From Hymenobacter radiodurans (GTDB lineage: Bacteria > Bacteroidota > Bacteroidia > Cytophagales > Hymenobacteraceae), in the NCBI RefSeq assembly GCF_004355185.1, contig NZ_CP037921.1, positions 1-64,000 of the forward strand: a DNA stretch of 64,000 nt, read 5' to 3'. Position 1 is the first letter of the stretch, and every line of letters begins with the position of its first letter. Shown here in pieces: positions 22,442 to 30,652 of this stretch. A program made the translations under genes and the position numbers. The notes beneath the pieces were generated by a model. That model had not been told where the DNA came from, did no database searches, and worked only from the letters and a program-made list of their open reading frames with translations.

Positions 22442-22690
22442 TTAGCAGCAGCCGCAGGCGCCTTTGCCCTGCTCCTGAATGGGCGGGCAGGGCACCGTAC
22501 CATAGGAGCAAAACACGCAACAATCGCCGGCCAGCGGCTTGAGCACGGTATGGCAGCTGGGGCACTCGTAAAACCACTGGCAGGCATCAGTGGGCATCTG
22601 CTCGGCTTGCGCGTGCTGGCAGACCGGGCAGGTGAGCACCGAGGTCAGCGTGACGGCTGGCGTAGCAATAGCAGGCGTTAGGGGAATCAT
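22442..22690 (-). CDS. GDCCVxC-domain small protein
   Basis: 82 residues with eleven Cys: CPVC, C, CPSC, then the family motif GDCCVFCSYGTVPCPPIQ, and CGCC at the very end. Proteins with GDCCVxC cores occur in mercury and other metal operons, and in some relatives a Cys of the core is selenocysteine. It probably binds soft metals as a small cytoplasmic shuttle, which is inference. It sits between merTP (11 bases) and cadD in one operon. Confidence 0.85.
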   Translation of the reverse strand: MIPLTPAIATPAVTLTSVLTCPVCQHAQAEQMPTDACQWFYECPSCHTVLKPLAGDCCVFCSYGTVPCPPIQEQGKGACGCC

Positions 22691-22701
22691 AACTTGGACA
22701 C

Positions 22702-23331
22702 TTAACGGGAAGACGTGGGATTCAGTACCGAGTAGCCGGTACCATTGATGGCTTGCTCTACCTGGGCAGCAGGTGTCACGTTTGGGTTAAAGCGTACCTG
22801 GGCGGTGCCCTGGTCATAGGAGACCTGCACGCGCTGCACGCCCGGCAGCTGCTGCACGTCGTGCTCCACGTGGCGGGCACAGGCCTCGCAGGTCATGCCC
22901 CCGATGCGGTAGGAACTTGTCTGCCACACCGGCCCGGCGCTGGTGGCCACCACCGGTTTGGGTGCCGCCGACGGGTAGAAGCGGGCCCCGTAGTACGGAA
23001 AGGCTAGCAGCAGCGCGGCCCCCACCGTCACACTGGCCAGGAAGCCACGTGACTGCATCAGCGACGGCTTGGCCGGCACGGGGCAGCCGCAGTCATCGGC
23101 CGCTACGACTATGGGCCGGAGTTGCTGGTACCAGGCAAAGCCGAGCACCCCCACCGTCAAGGCCACCAAGTAGGGTCGCAGGGGCTCCAGCCACGAGAAG
23201 GTAGAGGCCACGCCACCCAGCCCACCGACCAGGGCCAGCAGGGGCGTGATACAGCACAGCGAAGCCGCCAGCGCCGCCAGCAGGCCCGTGCCGGCCAGGG
23301 ACTTGGGTGAAGTGGTAGCAGGTTGGCTCAT
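22702..23331 (-). CDS. merTP: MerTP fusion, mercury-type inner-membrane transporter
   Basis: 209 residues from ATG 23331; upstream codons in the same frame are not used because the start overlaps the arsR stop (ATGA). The MerT part has three helices with the helix-1 Cys pair SLCCITPLL and a second Cys pair at DDCGC. The C-terminal MerP-like HMA domain has GGMTCEACARHVEHDV, the soft-metal CxxC site. MerTP takes up Hg(II) for reduction, but no MerA reductase or MerB lyase is in the window. Its partner genes suggest another metal or a role in sensing. Confidence 0.9.
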   Translation of the reverse strand: MSQPATTSPKSLAGTGLLAALAASLCCITPLLALVGGLGGVASTFSWLEPLRPYLVALTVGVLGFAWYQQLRPIVVAADDCGCPVPAKPSLMQSRGFLASVTVGAALLLAFPYYGARFYPSAAPKPVVATSAGPVWQTSSYRIGGMTCEACARHVEHDVQQLPGVQRVQVSYDQGTAQVRFNPNVTPAAQVEQAINGTGYSVLNPTSSR

Positions 23332-23702
23332 ACAGCAGCGGTAGTGAGGGGGGTGGAAACGGACGCCAGCAGGGGCTGCACCAGGGGCCGCAGGGCGGGC
23401 GTCAGGGTGTAGAACACGGTCTGCCCGACCTTGCGCGCCTGCACCACGCCGCCGTCCTTGAGCTTGCGTAGGTGTTGGGAAATGGCCGACACATTCATCT
23501 GCAGCACGTCGGCCAGGTCGCACACGCAGAGTTGCTGCTGGTCTAGTAGCAGAAACAGCAGCTGCAGGCGCACTTCGTTGCCCGTCAGGGCTAGCACCGC
23601 GGCCAGCGTCTGCAACTGCGGTGCGGCGGCCTTCAGGCGCTGCTGGCTGGCCTCGATGTGGCCCGTATCGGCAAAGACCCGGATGCAGGAAGGGGAAGTC
23701 AT
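23328..23702 (-). CDS. ArsR/SmtB-family metal-responsive repressor
   Basis: 124 residues from ATG 23702. A winged-helix fold is visible: LALTGNEVRLQLLFLL, the metal-site-bearing helix LCVCDLADVLQ, the recognition helix NVSAISQHLRKLKDGGVV, and the wing RKVGQTVFYTL. The CVCDL pair in the alpha-3 region is the soft-metal site of CadC/ArsR-type sensors (Cd, Pb, As, Hg). Its gene starts the merTP-GDCCVxC-cadD operon and overlaps merTP by four bases. A perfect 8-6-8 palindrome overlaps its promoter region. Confidence 0.9.
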   Translation of the reverse strand: MTSPSCIRVFADTGHIEASQQRLKAAAPQLQTLAAVLALTGNEVRLQLLFLLLDQQQLCVCDLADVLQMNVSAISQHLRKLKDGGVVQARKVGQTVFYTLTPALRPLVQPLLASVSTPLTTAAV

Positions 23703-23716
23703 AGGGCTATTTTCCC

Positions 23717-23724
23717 CAAAGCTA
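23717..23724 (-). promoter_or_regulatory. Promoter -7 element of the arsR operon
   Basis: On the minus strand the bases read TAGCTTTG, a match to TAnnTTTG, 15 bases upstream of the arsR start. TTG lies 17 bases further upstream within the operator palindrome. Confidence 0.5.
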
Positions 23725-23733
23725 CTGTTTTCG

Positions 23734-23755
23734 TATTTAAGCAACTACTTAAATA
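23734..23755. promoter_or_regulatory. Operator palindrome for the ArsR-type regulator
   Basis: TATTTAAG and CTTAAATA are perfect 8-base arms around CAACTA. It overlaps the expected -33 region of the arsR promoter, where a bound repressor would block transcription. ArsR/SmtB operators are known as AT-rich imperfect palindromes of similar length. Confidence 0.6.
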
Positions 23756-23938
23756 ACTATTCGCCTTTACCTTGATTTCGTCCTTGCCTGGGTGAGCGGT
23801 CCGCATAGGTTGTGCAGGCTGCGTCTGACTGGACGATGTACCTAAAACTAGCTGGAACGGCAGGCTCAGAAAATCATCGGATTTGGGGCCTCCCTCCTCC
23901 CCTACCCCCTGACTACAAAAACGACTACCACAGGCCCC

Positions 23939-23988
23939 CAAGTCAGGCTCAGAAATCAAGCGGTGCTTTTCTTTCTGAGCCTGACTTG
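23939..23988. repeat. Long perfect inverted repeat at module boundary
   Basis: 17-base arms at 23939-23955 and 23972-23988 are exact reverse complements with a 16-base loop. The word CAGGCTCAGAAA within the left arm also occurs at 23861-23872, giving two direct copies and one inverted copy in 130 bases. There is no T-tract on the minus side, so it may be an element end or recombination scar rather than a simple terminator. Confidence 0.6.
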
Positions 23989-24115
23989 TTGACCCTTCTG
24001 CGCTGCTGCGATGACTACGCCCTCCGCTTCCCGGAGAGGAAAAAAGGTCGATGGGCGGTATACTGTTCGCAGTAATGCTATAGGCTGGCTACCCTTTCCT
24101 ACCCCAACCTATGGC

Positions 24116-25510
24116 TTATCTACGCAAGCTTCGGCGGCGGTTCGCTTCCTCGGCCGCCAAGGCATCCGGTACCTGCGCGTTTGCTTTTTCCTTCAGGCTC
24201 TCTTTCAGCTGGTTGTTCCAGTCAGAAGCCCGCGACTTTTCCAAATCCATCTTCACGCTCATCGGGTAGCTTTGCAGCAGGGCCCGGTTGAAAAACGCGA
24301 GTGCCTCCACTCGTTTCGGGATGTGAAACTGATAGCGGTTGTCGGCTTCTTTGCCGGCCAGGATCAGCTCGCTTTGCAACGTGTGGGTGGGGGGCGCATG
24401 GCGGCCAGCCAACTGGAAATACCCTTCCGTTACCTGCTGATTATAGTTTTTCGTCTGCTCGTGTAGCTTCCGGAAATAAGACTCCTGATCCGAGTTGATG
24501 GTGACCGTTAGTTGGCCCGGCAAGCTGCGCTCGATATGCATCGGCGTGAGTACGTGCGCCAGGCCCGTAATCAGCTTAGTATCGAATACATGACCCGCCA
24601 CCGTATGGTCGAAGGCGGGCTTCACCGTCTTCAGGTTCTGGTTGGTAATGAGCCGCCGGATTTCGACCACCTGGTTACCCGTCAGCTGGCCCGACGTGGA
24701 GGCGTACATCGTGTTGGTGGGTTGCTTGAGCTGATAGTGCGAGAGGGCGTCAATGGCGGTCTCCGTCACTAGGAGGGTGTTGGTCTTGGGCCCACTATTG
24801 GAGAGCCACAGGGCTGACGAATTCAGCGAATCAGCGGCCTGCCCTTGGAAGCCCTGGGCCTTGATTTCCAGCCCCACAATCTTGTCATTGTAGACCTGCG
24901 GAAAAGCCGTGTTCACAAACTTATACGGCTGGCCGGTCTTACTGACGCCCTCGTGCACTTGGTTTAGGATGCGCCCCTCAAAACAGCCGTTGCTTAGCGT
25001 CTCATTGCTCAACCCGCGCGCATTCAGGTGGCGCGTGTCCGTGAGGGGCATGGTCTGGCGCAGGAAGTCGGGCACGTACTGATCCCCCCGCTGTACCGGG
25101 ATAATTAGCTGCTGCAACTGCGGGCTCGTCTTGCGCTGAGGCTCCGGCAGATTCAGAAAGCGCCGGGCATTATCCAGGACGCTGCCCCAGATACTTTTGC
25201 CCCTGCTGGCCTGAATTCCGGCAATGCGCGGGTTTTCCAGCCGGTTTTTCAGGAAGTCAATCACACTGCCCTTGTCGCGCTCGTCGGCCCGGTTGAAATA
25301 CAGGTAGTCCCCAGAGGGGGCTTTGTAAATAATTACCTGATCCAGCTTCGCCTTGCCGCGATAATTAAAGGTGTGGAACTTGCCCTGGTCGAGGGCGGGG
25401 CCGCTTTGCTGGCGGTGGTGCTCGTAGCCCAGCGTCAGGACTAAATCGACCAAGTTAATCGCCTGCTTGACCTGGTCGAACGTGAGTTCGGGCTCACGGG
25501 GCGTCTGCAT
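24116..25510 (-). CDS. Toprim-domain (DUF3991-like) mobilisation-associated protein
   Basis: 464 residues. I place the start at ATG 25510 rather than the upstream TTG two codons before. The N-terminal part (to about 150) has a DUF3991-like pattern (NLVDLVLTLGYEHH, FHTFNYRGKAKLDQVII, GSVIDFLKNRL). A Toprim-type domain follows around residues 230-330 (LLVTETAIDALSHYQL; TMYASTSGQL; FDHTVAGHVFD), and the last part is basic and helical. Primase-like toprim proteins are often encoded beside relaxases in Bacteroidetes mobile elements, perhaps priming the transferred strand. The aspartate pair normally seen as DNDxxG here reads FDHTVAG, so catalytic activity is doubtful. It is the last gene of the minus-strand mobilisation block. 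Confidence 0.7.
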   Translation of the reverse strand: MQTPREPELTFDQVKQAINLVDLVLTLGYEHHRQQSGPALDQGKFHTFNYRGKAKLDQVIIYKAPSGDYLYFNRADERDKGSVIDFLKNRLENPRIAGIQASRGKSIWGSVLDNARRFLNLPEPQRKTSPQLQQLIIPVQRGDQYVPDFLRQTMPLTDTRHLNARGLSNETLSNGCFEGRILNQVHEGVSKTGQPYKFVNTAFPQVYNDKIVGLEIKAQGFQGQAADSLNSSALWLSNSGPKTNTLLVTETAIDALSHYQLKQPTNTMYASTSGQLTGNQVVEIRRLITNQNLKTVKPAFDHTVAGHVFDTKLITGLAHVLTPMHIERSLPGQLTVTINSDQESYFRKLHEQTKNYNQQVTEGYFQLAGRHAPPTHTLQSELILAGKEADNRYQFHIPKRVEALAFFNRALLQSYPMSVKMDLEKSRASDWNNQLKESLKEKANAQVPDALAAEEANRRRSLRR

Positions 25511-25597
25511 GGACAACGAGAAAACGGGACTGCTGCATTATTGCGGTGTGTGTGTGCGTGGGTATTGGACTGGGGCGGGTACTCCTTACTGTAAGAA

Positions 25598-25634
25598 GAA
25601 AATCAGCTCCCGGAAGGCTCGGAAACTGATTTTC
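25598..25634 (-). terminator. Hairpin terminator after the DUF3945 gene
   Basis: GAAAATCAG and CTGATTTTC are perfect 9-base arms. Read on the minus strand the hairpin starts 16 bases past the stop at 25650 and is followed by TTCTT. It separates the DUF3945 gene from the toprim gene. Confidence 0.5.
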
Positions 25635-25649
25635 ACAAAACTAGTAGAT

Positions 25650-27038
25650 TTACCTTCGCATTTTGGGCCGGGGGGCTACCGCCTCATCCTTTTCCGTTAG
25701 CTGCTGCGCGACGTGCGGCTGGACGTCGCGGAAGCGGAGCGTTCGCTTGACGGGGTCGAGCACGACCGTCGCGTCGAACAACTGGCTTTTCTGGTTGGTC
25801 ATCCCCGTTACTTTCGTCGGGTAGCCCCCCAGGAGCTGCTGGTTCTGCTGCGGGCTCAGCGGTACGCCCAGCAGCTCTTTGGGCACCGCGATACCCTCCC
25901 GGCGAACGGCGACCACCCGGTTCATTTCCTGATCGATGGCCACGTAGGCGGCAAACGTCTGGCCCTTGCCATCGCGGAAGCCTTCGCTCAGCGGTACTAC
26001 CCCGTGCGTGGTCAGTTGCTCTTTCATGGCCGGCGTAATCTCCTTGCCTAGAATCTGCTCGGGAATGACTAGTTGCTGTTTGGGCAAATCAAACTGCAGG
26101 CTCGGCGCGCCCGCCGCGTCGCGCCGCAGCACCAGCTTGGCGGCAAAGGGGATTTCTTCCCCGTGCGCATTGCGTAGGGAGAAGGACGAGAGTAGATCGG
26201 TTTTCTGCCCACTCAGCAGCTTCTGCAACTGCCCGGACTGCTCCAGCTCGGCTACCTTCACCCCCATTTTCTCCAGCAGCGGCAGCGGCAAATCCTCCCT
26301 CGTGAAACCGGCCCTAATAGGAGCCATTCCTAGCTGGTTTTCCTGGTAGAGGGCCTTGGCTTTTTGCAGGACTTCCGGCGCGAGTAGCGAGGTAGGCTTT
26401 GCCGCCGCCGCAGGCGCTAGCGCCGGCGCGGCTGCCGGCTGCTCCCCGGCCGCGGGCTTAGCCGTTGGTGCCGGTATCTGAGCTGGGGCTGGCTGCTGCG
26501 CCCCAACTGCGGCAGTGAGAGAAGGCCGCACTAGGTTTACCTGGGGCCTCTCGCCGGGCTTCCCTACGGCTTTCTGGGCCTGGCTGAAGTTGTCGGCAAA
26601 GTTGCTGACGAAGCTCACGATTACGCCATCGCGAATGGTGATGTTGAGCAGCCCCGCCCCGTCCAGCGCCAGACCCGCCTTCCGCAGGTTCTGGGCCTGG
26701 GGCAGCTTCTGCAACGCAGGGTCTTTGTCAATAACGTCCCAGATATTCTGGAGTACCTGGCTTACTGATTCGCCCTTCAGGGCATCACCCGGGGTGGCCT
26801 GCCGCGGGGCCCCAACGGCTAGGGCAATCACGTGGGCGGCCTGCTCGAGTTGCGTGGCCTCGGCTTCTTTGCCCCGCTGGCGGAGGGCAGCGGCCACGGG
26901 CTGGGCGTTTTTGATGAATTCATCCCGCGTTTCCTCGACGTTGAGAACGGCGGGTTTCTTCGGGACCGCTGCTGGCCCTACGGCTTGGGGATTGGGCTGC
27001 TCTCCAGCACCGGACGTTGGTTCGGCTTGCTCAGTCAT
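25650..27038 (-). CDS. DUF3945 family protein of mobile elements
   Basis: 462 residues. The first third is helical. It is followed by an Ala/Pro-rich linker (about 175-225), then the DUF3945 region: EIPFAAKLVLRRD, QLVIPEQILGKEITPAMKEQLTTHG, and two more copies of a similar pattern (VPKELLGVPLSPQQNQQLLGGYP and similar). This repeat-bearing family is common in Bacteroidetes plasmids and integrative elements next to relaxase and toprim genes. It has no known activity. It probably acts in the cytoplasm during DNA processing; this is context only. Confidence 0.75.
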   Translation of the reverse strand: MTEQAEPTSGAGEQPNPQAVGPAAVPKKPAVLNVEETRDEFIKNAQPVAAALRQRGKEAEATQLEQAAHVIALAVGAPRQATPGDALKGESVSQVLQNIWDVIDKDPALQKLPQAQNLRKAGLALDGAGLLNITIRDGVIVSFVSNFADNFSQAQKAVGKPGERPQVNLVRPSLTAAVGAQQPAPAQIPAPTAKPAAGEQPAAAPALAPAAAAKPTSLLAPEVLQKAKALYQENQLGMAPIRAGFTREDLPLPLLEKMGVKVAELEQSGQLQKLLSGQKTDLLSSFSLRNAHGEEIPFAAKLVLRRDAAGAPSLQFDLPKQQLVIPEQILGKEITPAMKEQLTTHGVVPLSEGFRDGKGQTFAAYVAIDQEMNRVVAVRREGIAVPKELLGVPLSPQQNQQLLGGYPTKVTGMTNQKSQLFDATVVLDPVKRTLRFRDVQPHVAQQLTEKDEAVAPRPKMRR

Positions 27039-27093
27039 ATCGCTGTTTGTTAATGAGTTACACCACCTGACGCCACCCTGGGGCCAGCCTTAG

Positions 27094-27101
27094 CAAATAT
27101 A
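27094..27101 (-). promoter_or_regulatory. Promoter -7 element upstream of DUF3945
   Basis: The minus strand reads TATATTTG (TAnnTTTG), about 56 bases before the DUF3945 start. No clear TTTG -33 element is visible. Confidence 0.4.
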
Positions 27102-27184
27102 ACAATTCACGCCTGCGATATTGGTATTTCAGGTATTGCTTTCTAAAATAACTGATTATCTTACTAAAGCAAAGTTTCAGGCTG

Positions 27185-27550
27185 CTATGCCTCCAACGCT
27201 TTAAACGCCGTATCTATCTCTCTTTCAATCGCTTCTCGCATATACTGGAATTGATTTGCCACACTTCGCATATCGATAGTTTTGACATCCTCTTCCAGAC
27301 GCTTTTTGGAGACGCTCGCGTTGTCGGGCAAGATGATCCAGTTGAGGTTATAGCCCCGGCGATAGAAGAAAAGCAGATACGAAATGAAGATTTCAATGCC
27401 GCCGGCCCCGCTACGCTCCATCTGGCCGACCATATTCTGGGTCAAGCCGGTTTCCTCGGCCACCATCGCGATCGTCCACTTCTTCTCGCCTGGACCCGCC
27501 AGCTCGTCCCGCAGAGCCGCCAGCCTTTTACCAATTAACTTTTTGTTCAT
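27185..27550 (-). CDS. Small helix-turn-helix (XRE-like) regulator
   Basis: 121 residues. The N-terminal half is an XRE-type HTH: LIGKRLAALRDEL, WTIAMVAEETGLTQNMVGQMERSG, GGIEIFISYLLFFYRRGYNLNWI. The C-terminal half is a charged helix (KKRLEEDVKTIDMRS) likely to dimerise. Its start overlaps the coupling-protein stop by four bases (ATGA), so it is translated with the transfer genes and may regulate them. The target is unknown. Confidence 0.75.
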   Translation of the reverse strand: MNKKLIGKRLAALRDELAGPGEKKWTIAMVAEETGLTQNMVGQMERSGAGGIEIFISYLLFFYRRGYNLNWIILPDNASVSKKRLEEDVKTIDMRSVANQFQYMREAIEREIDTAFKALEA

Positions 27551-29565
27551 GCTTTTGCCTTCGCCTTTTTGGTGTGGAGTAAGTGCTGCAAGTTGGGTTC
27601 GCTGGCAATCCTTTCCAATTCCGTCTTCACAATGGCCGCAATATCGTCCTTGATAGCCTTGTAGTTGGAGCGGATAACCTGCTCCGTGGTGTCCTCCCCC
27701 GTCGCCGGGTCGACGAAGCTGGTGATGTCGGGAATGTCGGCGTAGTCCCCTTCCTGCTGCTTCGTTTTCGCTACATCGACCATAATCTTGGCGTGAAACA
27801 CCTTCTGGCTGATCTCTTCGCCGAAATTGTCGGCCACAGCGCCCACGAAGGTGCCTTGGCTCAGGCCGGCAATCGTGCTGGCGGGAATCATGCTATCGAG
27901 CTGGGTGGCCAGGGTGTAGCTCGTGTCGCGGCTGTTGCTGGTCAGCGACTGCCGCTGCTGCACGATGCGGCCGAAACGCTTGCTCAGGGCCTCGGCGCTC
28001 TCCCCCGTGACCTGCCCCGAGAGCACGTTGCCGATGGTATTTTGAATCACGGAGGATTCAGCCTTGCCGTAATCGCGGTCCAGCTGGCTCTTATCCTGAA
28101 TGCCCAGGCAAGTAGAAACCTGGTTGCTGCGGGCCGTGGCGATCAGCTTATCCAATCCTTTGAAGTAGATGGTCGGCAGCTCATCAATGATAAGGGAGGT
28201 TTTAAGCTTGCCCTTTTGGTTAACCAGCTTCACCAGGCGGGCATTATACAGCCCTAGGGCGGCCCCGTAAATGACTTCCCGCGCGGGGTTGTTGCCCACG
28301 CACAAGACCTTGGGCTCGGCCGGATTGTTGATATCCAGGGTAAAGTCGTTGCCACTCATCACCCAGTAGAGCTGAGGCGAGGCCAGGCGCGAAAGCGGGA
28401 TGCGCGCCGAGGCAATCTGGCCCTCCAGCTGCTCCATCGCGTCGCCCTGGTAGGCACTGATAAACGGGCGCACATAGTTTTCGATTTCGGGGTAGGAGGC
28501 CAAGATGGGAAACATTTCCTGGTACTCGCGGCCCAGAAACTCGATCACGTGCGGGAAGGTGCAGTACTTGCCATTTTCATAGAGCTTGAGAAACCAGATG
28601 ATGGCCGCCACGAAGTTGATGGGTGACTCGACAAAGAACTCGCCCTGCTTCTCGATCCACTTTTTGTTTAGGTTGAGCATGATGGTGGCGGCCGATTCGT
28701 AGGCATCCACGATGTCGGTCATCATCGCGGGTAAGAGGGGATTGCAGCGGTGGCTTTTGCGCGGGTCATCGAAGTTGATCACGTAGAAGCGCACCGGGTT
28801 CTTGTACTTGTCCTGGTGCTTGAGCAGCTCGTTATACACGATGCGGCTCAGATCATCGAACTTAAAATCATACACGTACATGGTAAAGCCCTTGGCTAGG
28901 TGCTGCTTGATGAATTGGTTGATTATGGCGAAGGACTTCCCCGAGCCCGGCGTGCCATACACCACCGTCCCGCGAAACGGATTGACGATGTTGACCCAGC
29001 CCTGGCGGCTCTTGCCCTTTAGTTGGTACGAGGTGGGCAGGTTCACGGAAAACTCGTTCTCCAGCTTTCTTTCTTCCTGGGGGAACGTCTCGTTTTCAGA
29101 GTTGAAAATATCACTCATCAGGTTCATCTTCAGTAGGCGACTAATCAAGTTGCCGGCCCGGAGCAGGAGCAAAAAGCCGACGGCCGTGGTGCTACTATAC
29201 AGGGCCGTGCGCACGGCCGGTGAGTAAGCCAGCTCCAAGAGCAGCCCACTACCAAAGAATAGCGCCGCCCCCACCGCTAGGCTACTCGCAATGGGCGGCC
29301 CGGATTGGCCCTCTTTGGGCCTACCCCGCGTCCCCAGGCACGAAAGCGCTAAGAATACCGCGGCCGCCAGCTTCGTCACGTAGGGGGCCTGAAACAGGGC
29401 CGTTTTCGTGCTGAACCGGGTCAGTAGCTGACCCGACCAGGCGGCCGTCAGGTGCTGCTCGCTAAAGAAGCCGTAACAGTAGTAGTAGACGTGCAGCAGC
29501 ACGAGCAGTACACTGATCAGGCGCATGAAGTCCATGATCTTCCGGAGGCTTTTTTCATCTTCCAT
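27547..29565 (-). CDS. VirD4/TraG-type conjugative coupling protein
   Basis: 672 residues. Four hydrophobic segments in the first 150 residues anchor it in the inner membrane. The ATPase domain has Walker A GTPGSGKSFAIINQ near 202-215 and Walker B LIIDELPTIY near 455, plus the coupling-protein motif ATARSNQVSTCLGIQDKSQL. It brings the relaxase-DNA complex to the secretion channel and uses ATP to help move it. It follows the relaxase on the same strand after 130 bases, and the HTH gene overlaps its end. Length and motifs are complete. Confidence 0.9.
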   Translation of the reverse strand: MEDEKSLRKIMDFMRLISVLLVLLHVYYYCYGFFSEQHLTAAWSGQLLTRFSTKTALFQAPYVTKLAAAVFLALSCLGTRGRPKEGQSGPPIASSLAVGAALFFGSGLLLELAYSPAVRTALYSSTTAVGFLLLLRAGNLISRLLKMNLMSDIFNSENETFPQEERKLENEFSVNLPTSYQLKGKSRQGWVNIVNPFRGTVVYGTPGSGKSFAIINQFIKQHLAKGFTMYVYDFKFDDLSRIVYNELLKHQDKYKNPVRFYVINFDDPRKSHRCNPLLPAMMTDIVDAYESAATIMLNLNKKWIEKQGEFFVESPINFVAAIIWFLKLYENGKYCTFPHVIEFLGREYQEMFPILASYPEIENYVRPFISAYQGDAMEQLEGQIASARIPLSRLASPQLYWVMSGNDFTLDINNPAEPKVLCVGNNPAREVIYGAALGLYNARLVKLVNQKGKLKTSLIIDELPTIYFKGLDKLIATARSNQVSTCLGIQDKSQLDRDYGKAESSVIQNTIGNVLSGQVTGESAEALSKRFGRIVQQRQSLTSNSRDTSYTLATQLDSMIPASTIAGLSQGTFVGAVADNFGEEISQKVFHAKIMVDVAKTKQQEGDYADIPDITSFVDPATGEDTTEQVIRSNYKAIKDDIAAIVKTELERIASEPNLQHLLHTKKAKAKA

Positions 29566-29604
29566 GACCGGGGCTACTTAACTAGTGAGGGATAGATTGC
29601 TTAT

Positions 29605-29686
29605 GTGACGGCTAGGTAACTGGGGGACAATAAAGAATGGGCTGGGGCCCTGCTTTGGGCGCTTTCTTAGGTGACGGCTAGCTAAC
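29605..29686. repeat. Pair of 16-base direct repeats between relaxase and coupling-protein genes
   Basis: GTGACGGCTAGGTAAC (29605-29620) and GTGACGGCTAGCTAAC (29671-29686) differ at one base, 66 bases apart, between two minus-strand transfer genes. They could be regulator-binding sites; no further copy was noticed. Confidence 0.5.
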
Positions 29687-29695
29687 GGATGGGTC

Positions 29696-30652
29696 TTAGA
29701 GCCTGGGCCGACGCCGGCGCCGGCGTCCTTCGTTCTCGTTGCGCTCGGCATCATCGAGGCCAGGGCTGAACCCAGCCGGGCCACTCGCATCGCTCAGGCT
29801 AAGCAAGCTGCCTGGTGTCCCATCGTCGGCCCGGGCCAGTGCCGGCTCTGCGGCCGGGGTACTGCGGTGGCCCGGAGTGAGCTGGTTACTGGTGCGCAGG
29901 GTCTCGGACCCAAAGGGGCGGAAGTGGTCGCGCAACTGCTGGGCCCGTACGCCCACGTCGGTGCCCTTCACGCTGGTTTGCTGATAGCGAAAGCTGGTGC
30001 CAACGAGTACCCCCTTGGCGTCACGCTTGAGCACCACTTCTATCTGCTGCGCTTGGAGCCGGGCGATGAGCTGGTCGAGGGAGCGAATGCTGGCGTCCTG
30101 CAGGGCGGCCGTCAGCTGCTCGCGCACGTAGCCGCGGGCTTCTTCCTTCCGTGGATCCACGTCTTTGGTAGTGACCCGGCGCTTGGGCAAGGGCTTCATA
30201 CCCAGCTGCTCCCGAATCTGGCGGGTGGCCTGCACATTGCGGGCGTAGTTTTGATCACTGCGCAGCGCGGGGCCCCCATCCATGGGCACGCGGTTGAGGT
30301 AAATATGAATATGCGGATGGTCTTTATCCTTGTGCTCAAACACGGCCACTTGGTGGCGCTCCAGGCTGGCCCCCATCAGCTCGCAGTAGAGCTTGGCCGC
30401 CGCCACTTTCTGCGCCCGACTTACCGTTTCGCCTGGGGCCCACGACAAGACGGTGTGCCACACGGGCAACTGAATCCGGCTGCTCATCTCGGCCACGGCC
30501 CGCATTTCCGCCGCCATGCCGCCCGCCTCCTGGCTACCCAGATTAGCCACGCTCAGTAGCTCAGCTTGCTTGTTGGTGCGGTCCGAACGCAAGCCCGCCC
30601 CATACTCCAGGGCGCCGCTGAAGTCATTGCCGGTAACTGTTTTGGCAATCAT
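29696..30652 (-). CDS. mobB: Relaxase / mobilisation nuclease (MobB-like)
   Basis: 318 residues. The catalytic histidine cluster is DHPHIHIYLNRV (about 110-121), the HxHxH-type metal site of relaxases. The N-terminal half (MIAKTVTGNDFSGALEYG, LPVWHTVLSWAPGE, AVFEHKDKDHPH) fits Bacteroidetes mobilisation nucleases; the nucleophile Tyr is probably Y17 in the GALEYG segment. The C-terminal tail is short and basic. It nicks the plasmid at oriT and stays bound to the 5' end. Its start overlaps the MobC stop by four bases, a common relaxosome arrangement. Confidence 0.88.
   Translation of the reverse strand: MIAKTVTGNDFSGALEYGAGLRSDRTNKQAELLSVANLGSQEAGGMAAEMRAVAEMSSRIQLPVWHTVLSWAPGETVSRAQKVAAAKLYCELMGASLERHQVAVFEHKDKDHPHIHIYLNRVPMDGGPALRSDQNYARNVQATRQIREQLGMKPLPKRRVTTKDVDPRKEEARGYVREQLTAALQDASIRSLDQLIARLQAQQIEVVLKRDAKGVLVGTSFRYQQTSVKGTDVGVRAQQLRDHFRPFGSETLRTSNQLTPGHRSTPAAEPALARADDGTPGSLLSLSDASGPAGFSPGLDDAERNENEGRRRRRRPRL

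Larger units (their letters stand above)
23703..24115. other. Boundary region between metal island and mobilisation module
   Basis: No gene. It holds the arsR promoter/operator on the left and, further right, the long hairpin at 23939-23988. Two minus-strand operons meet here: arsR leaves leftward and the toprim gene ends from the right. Confidence 0.5.
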
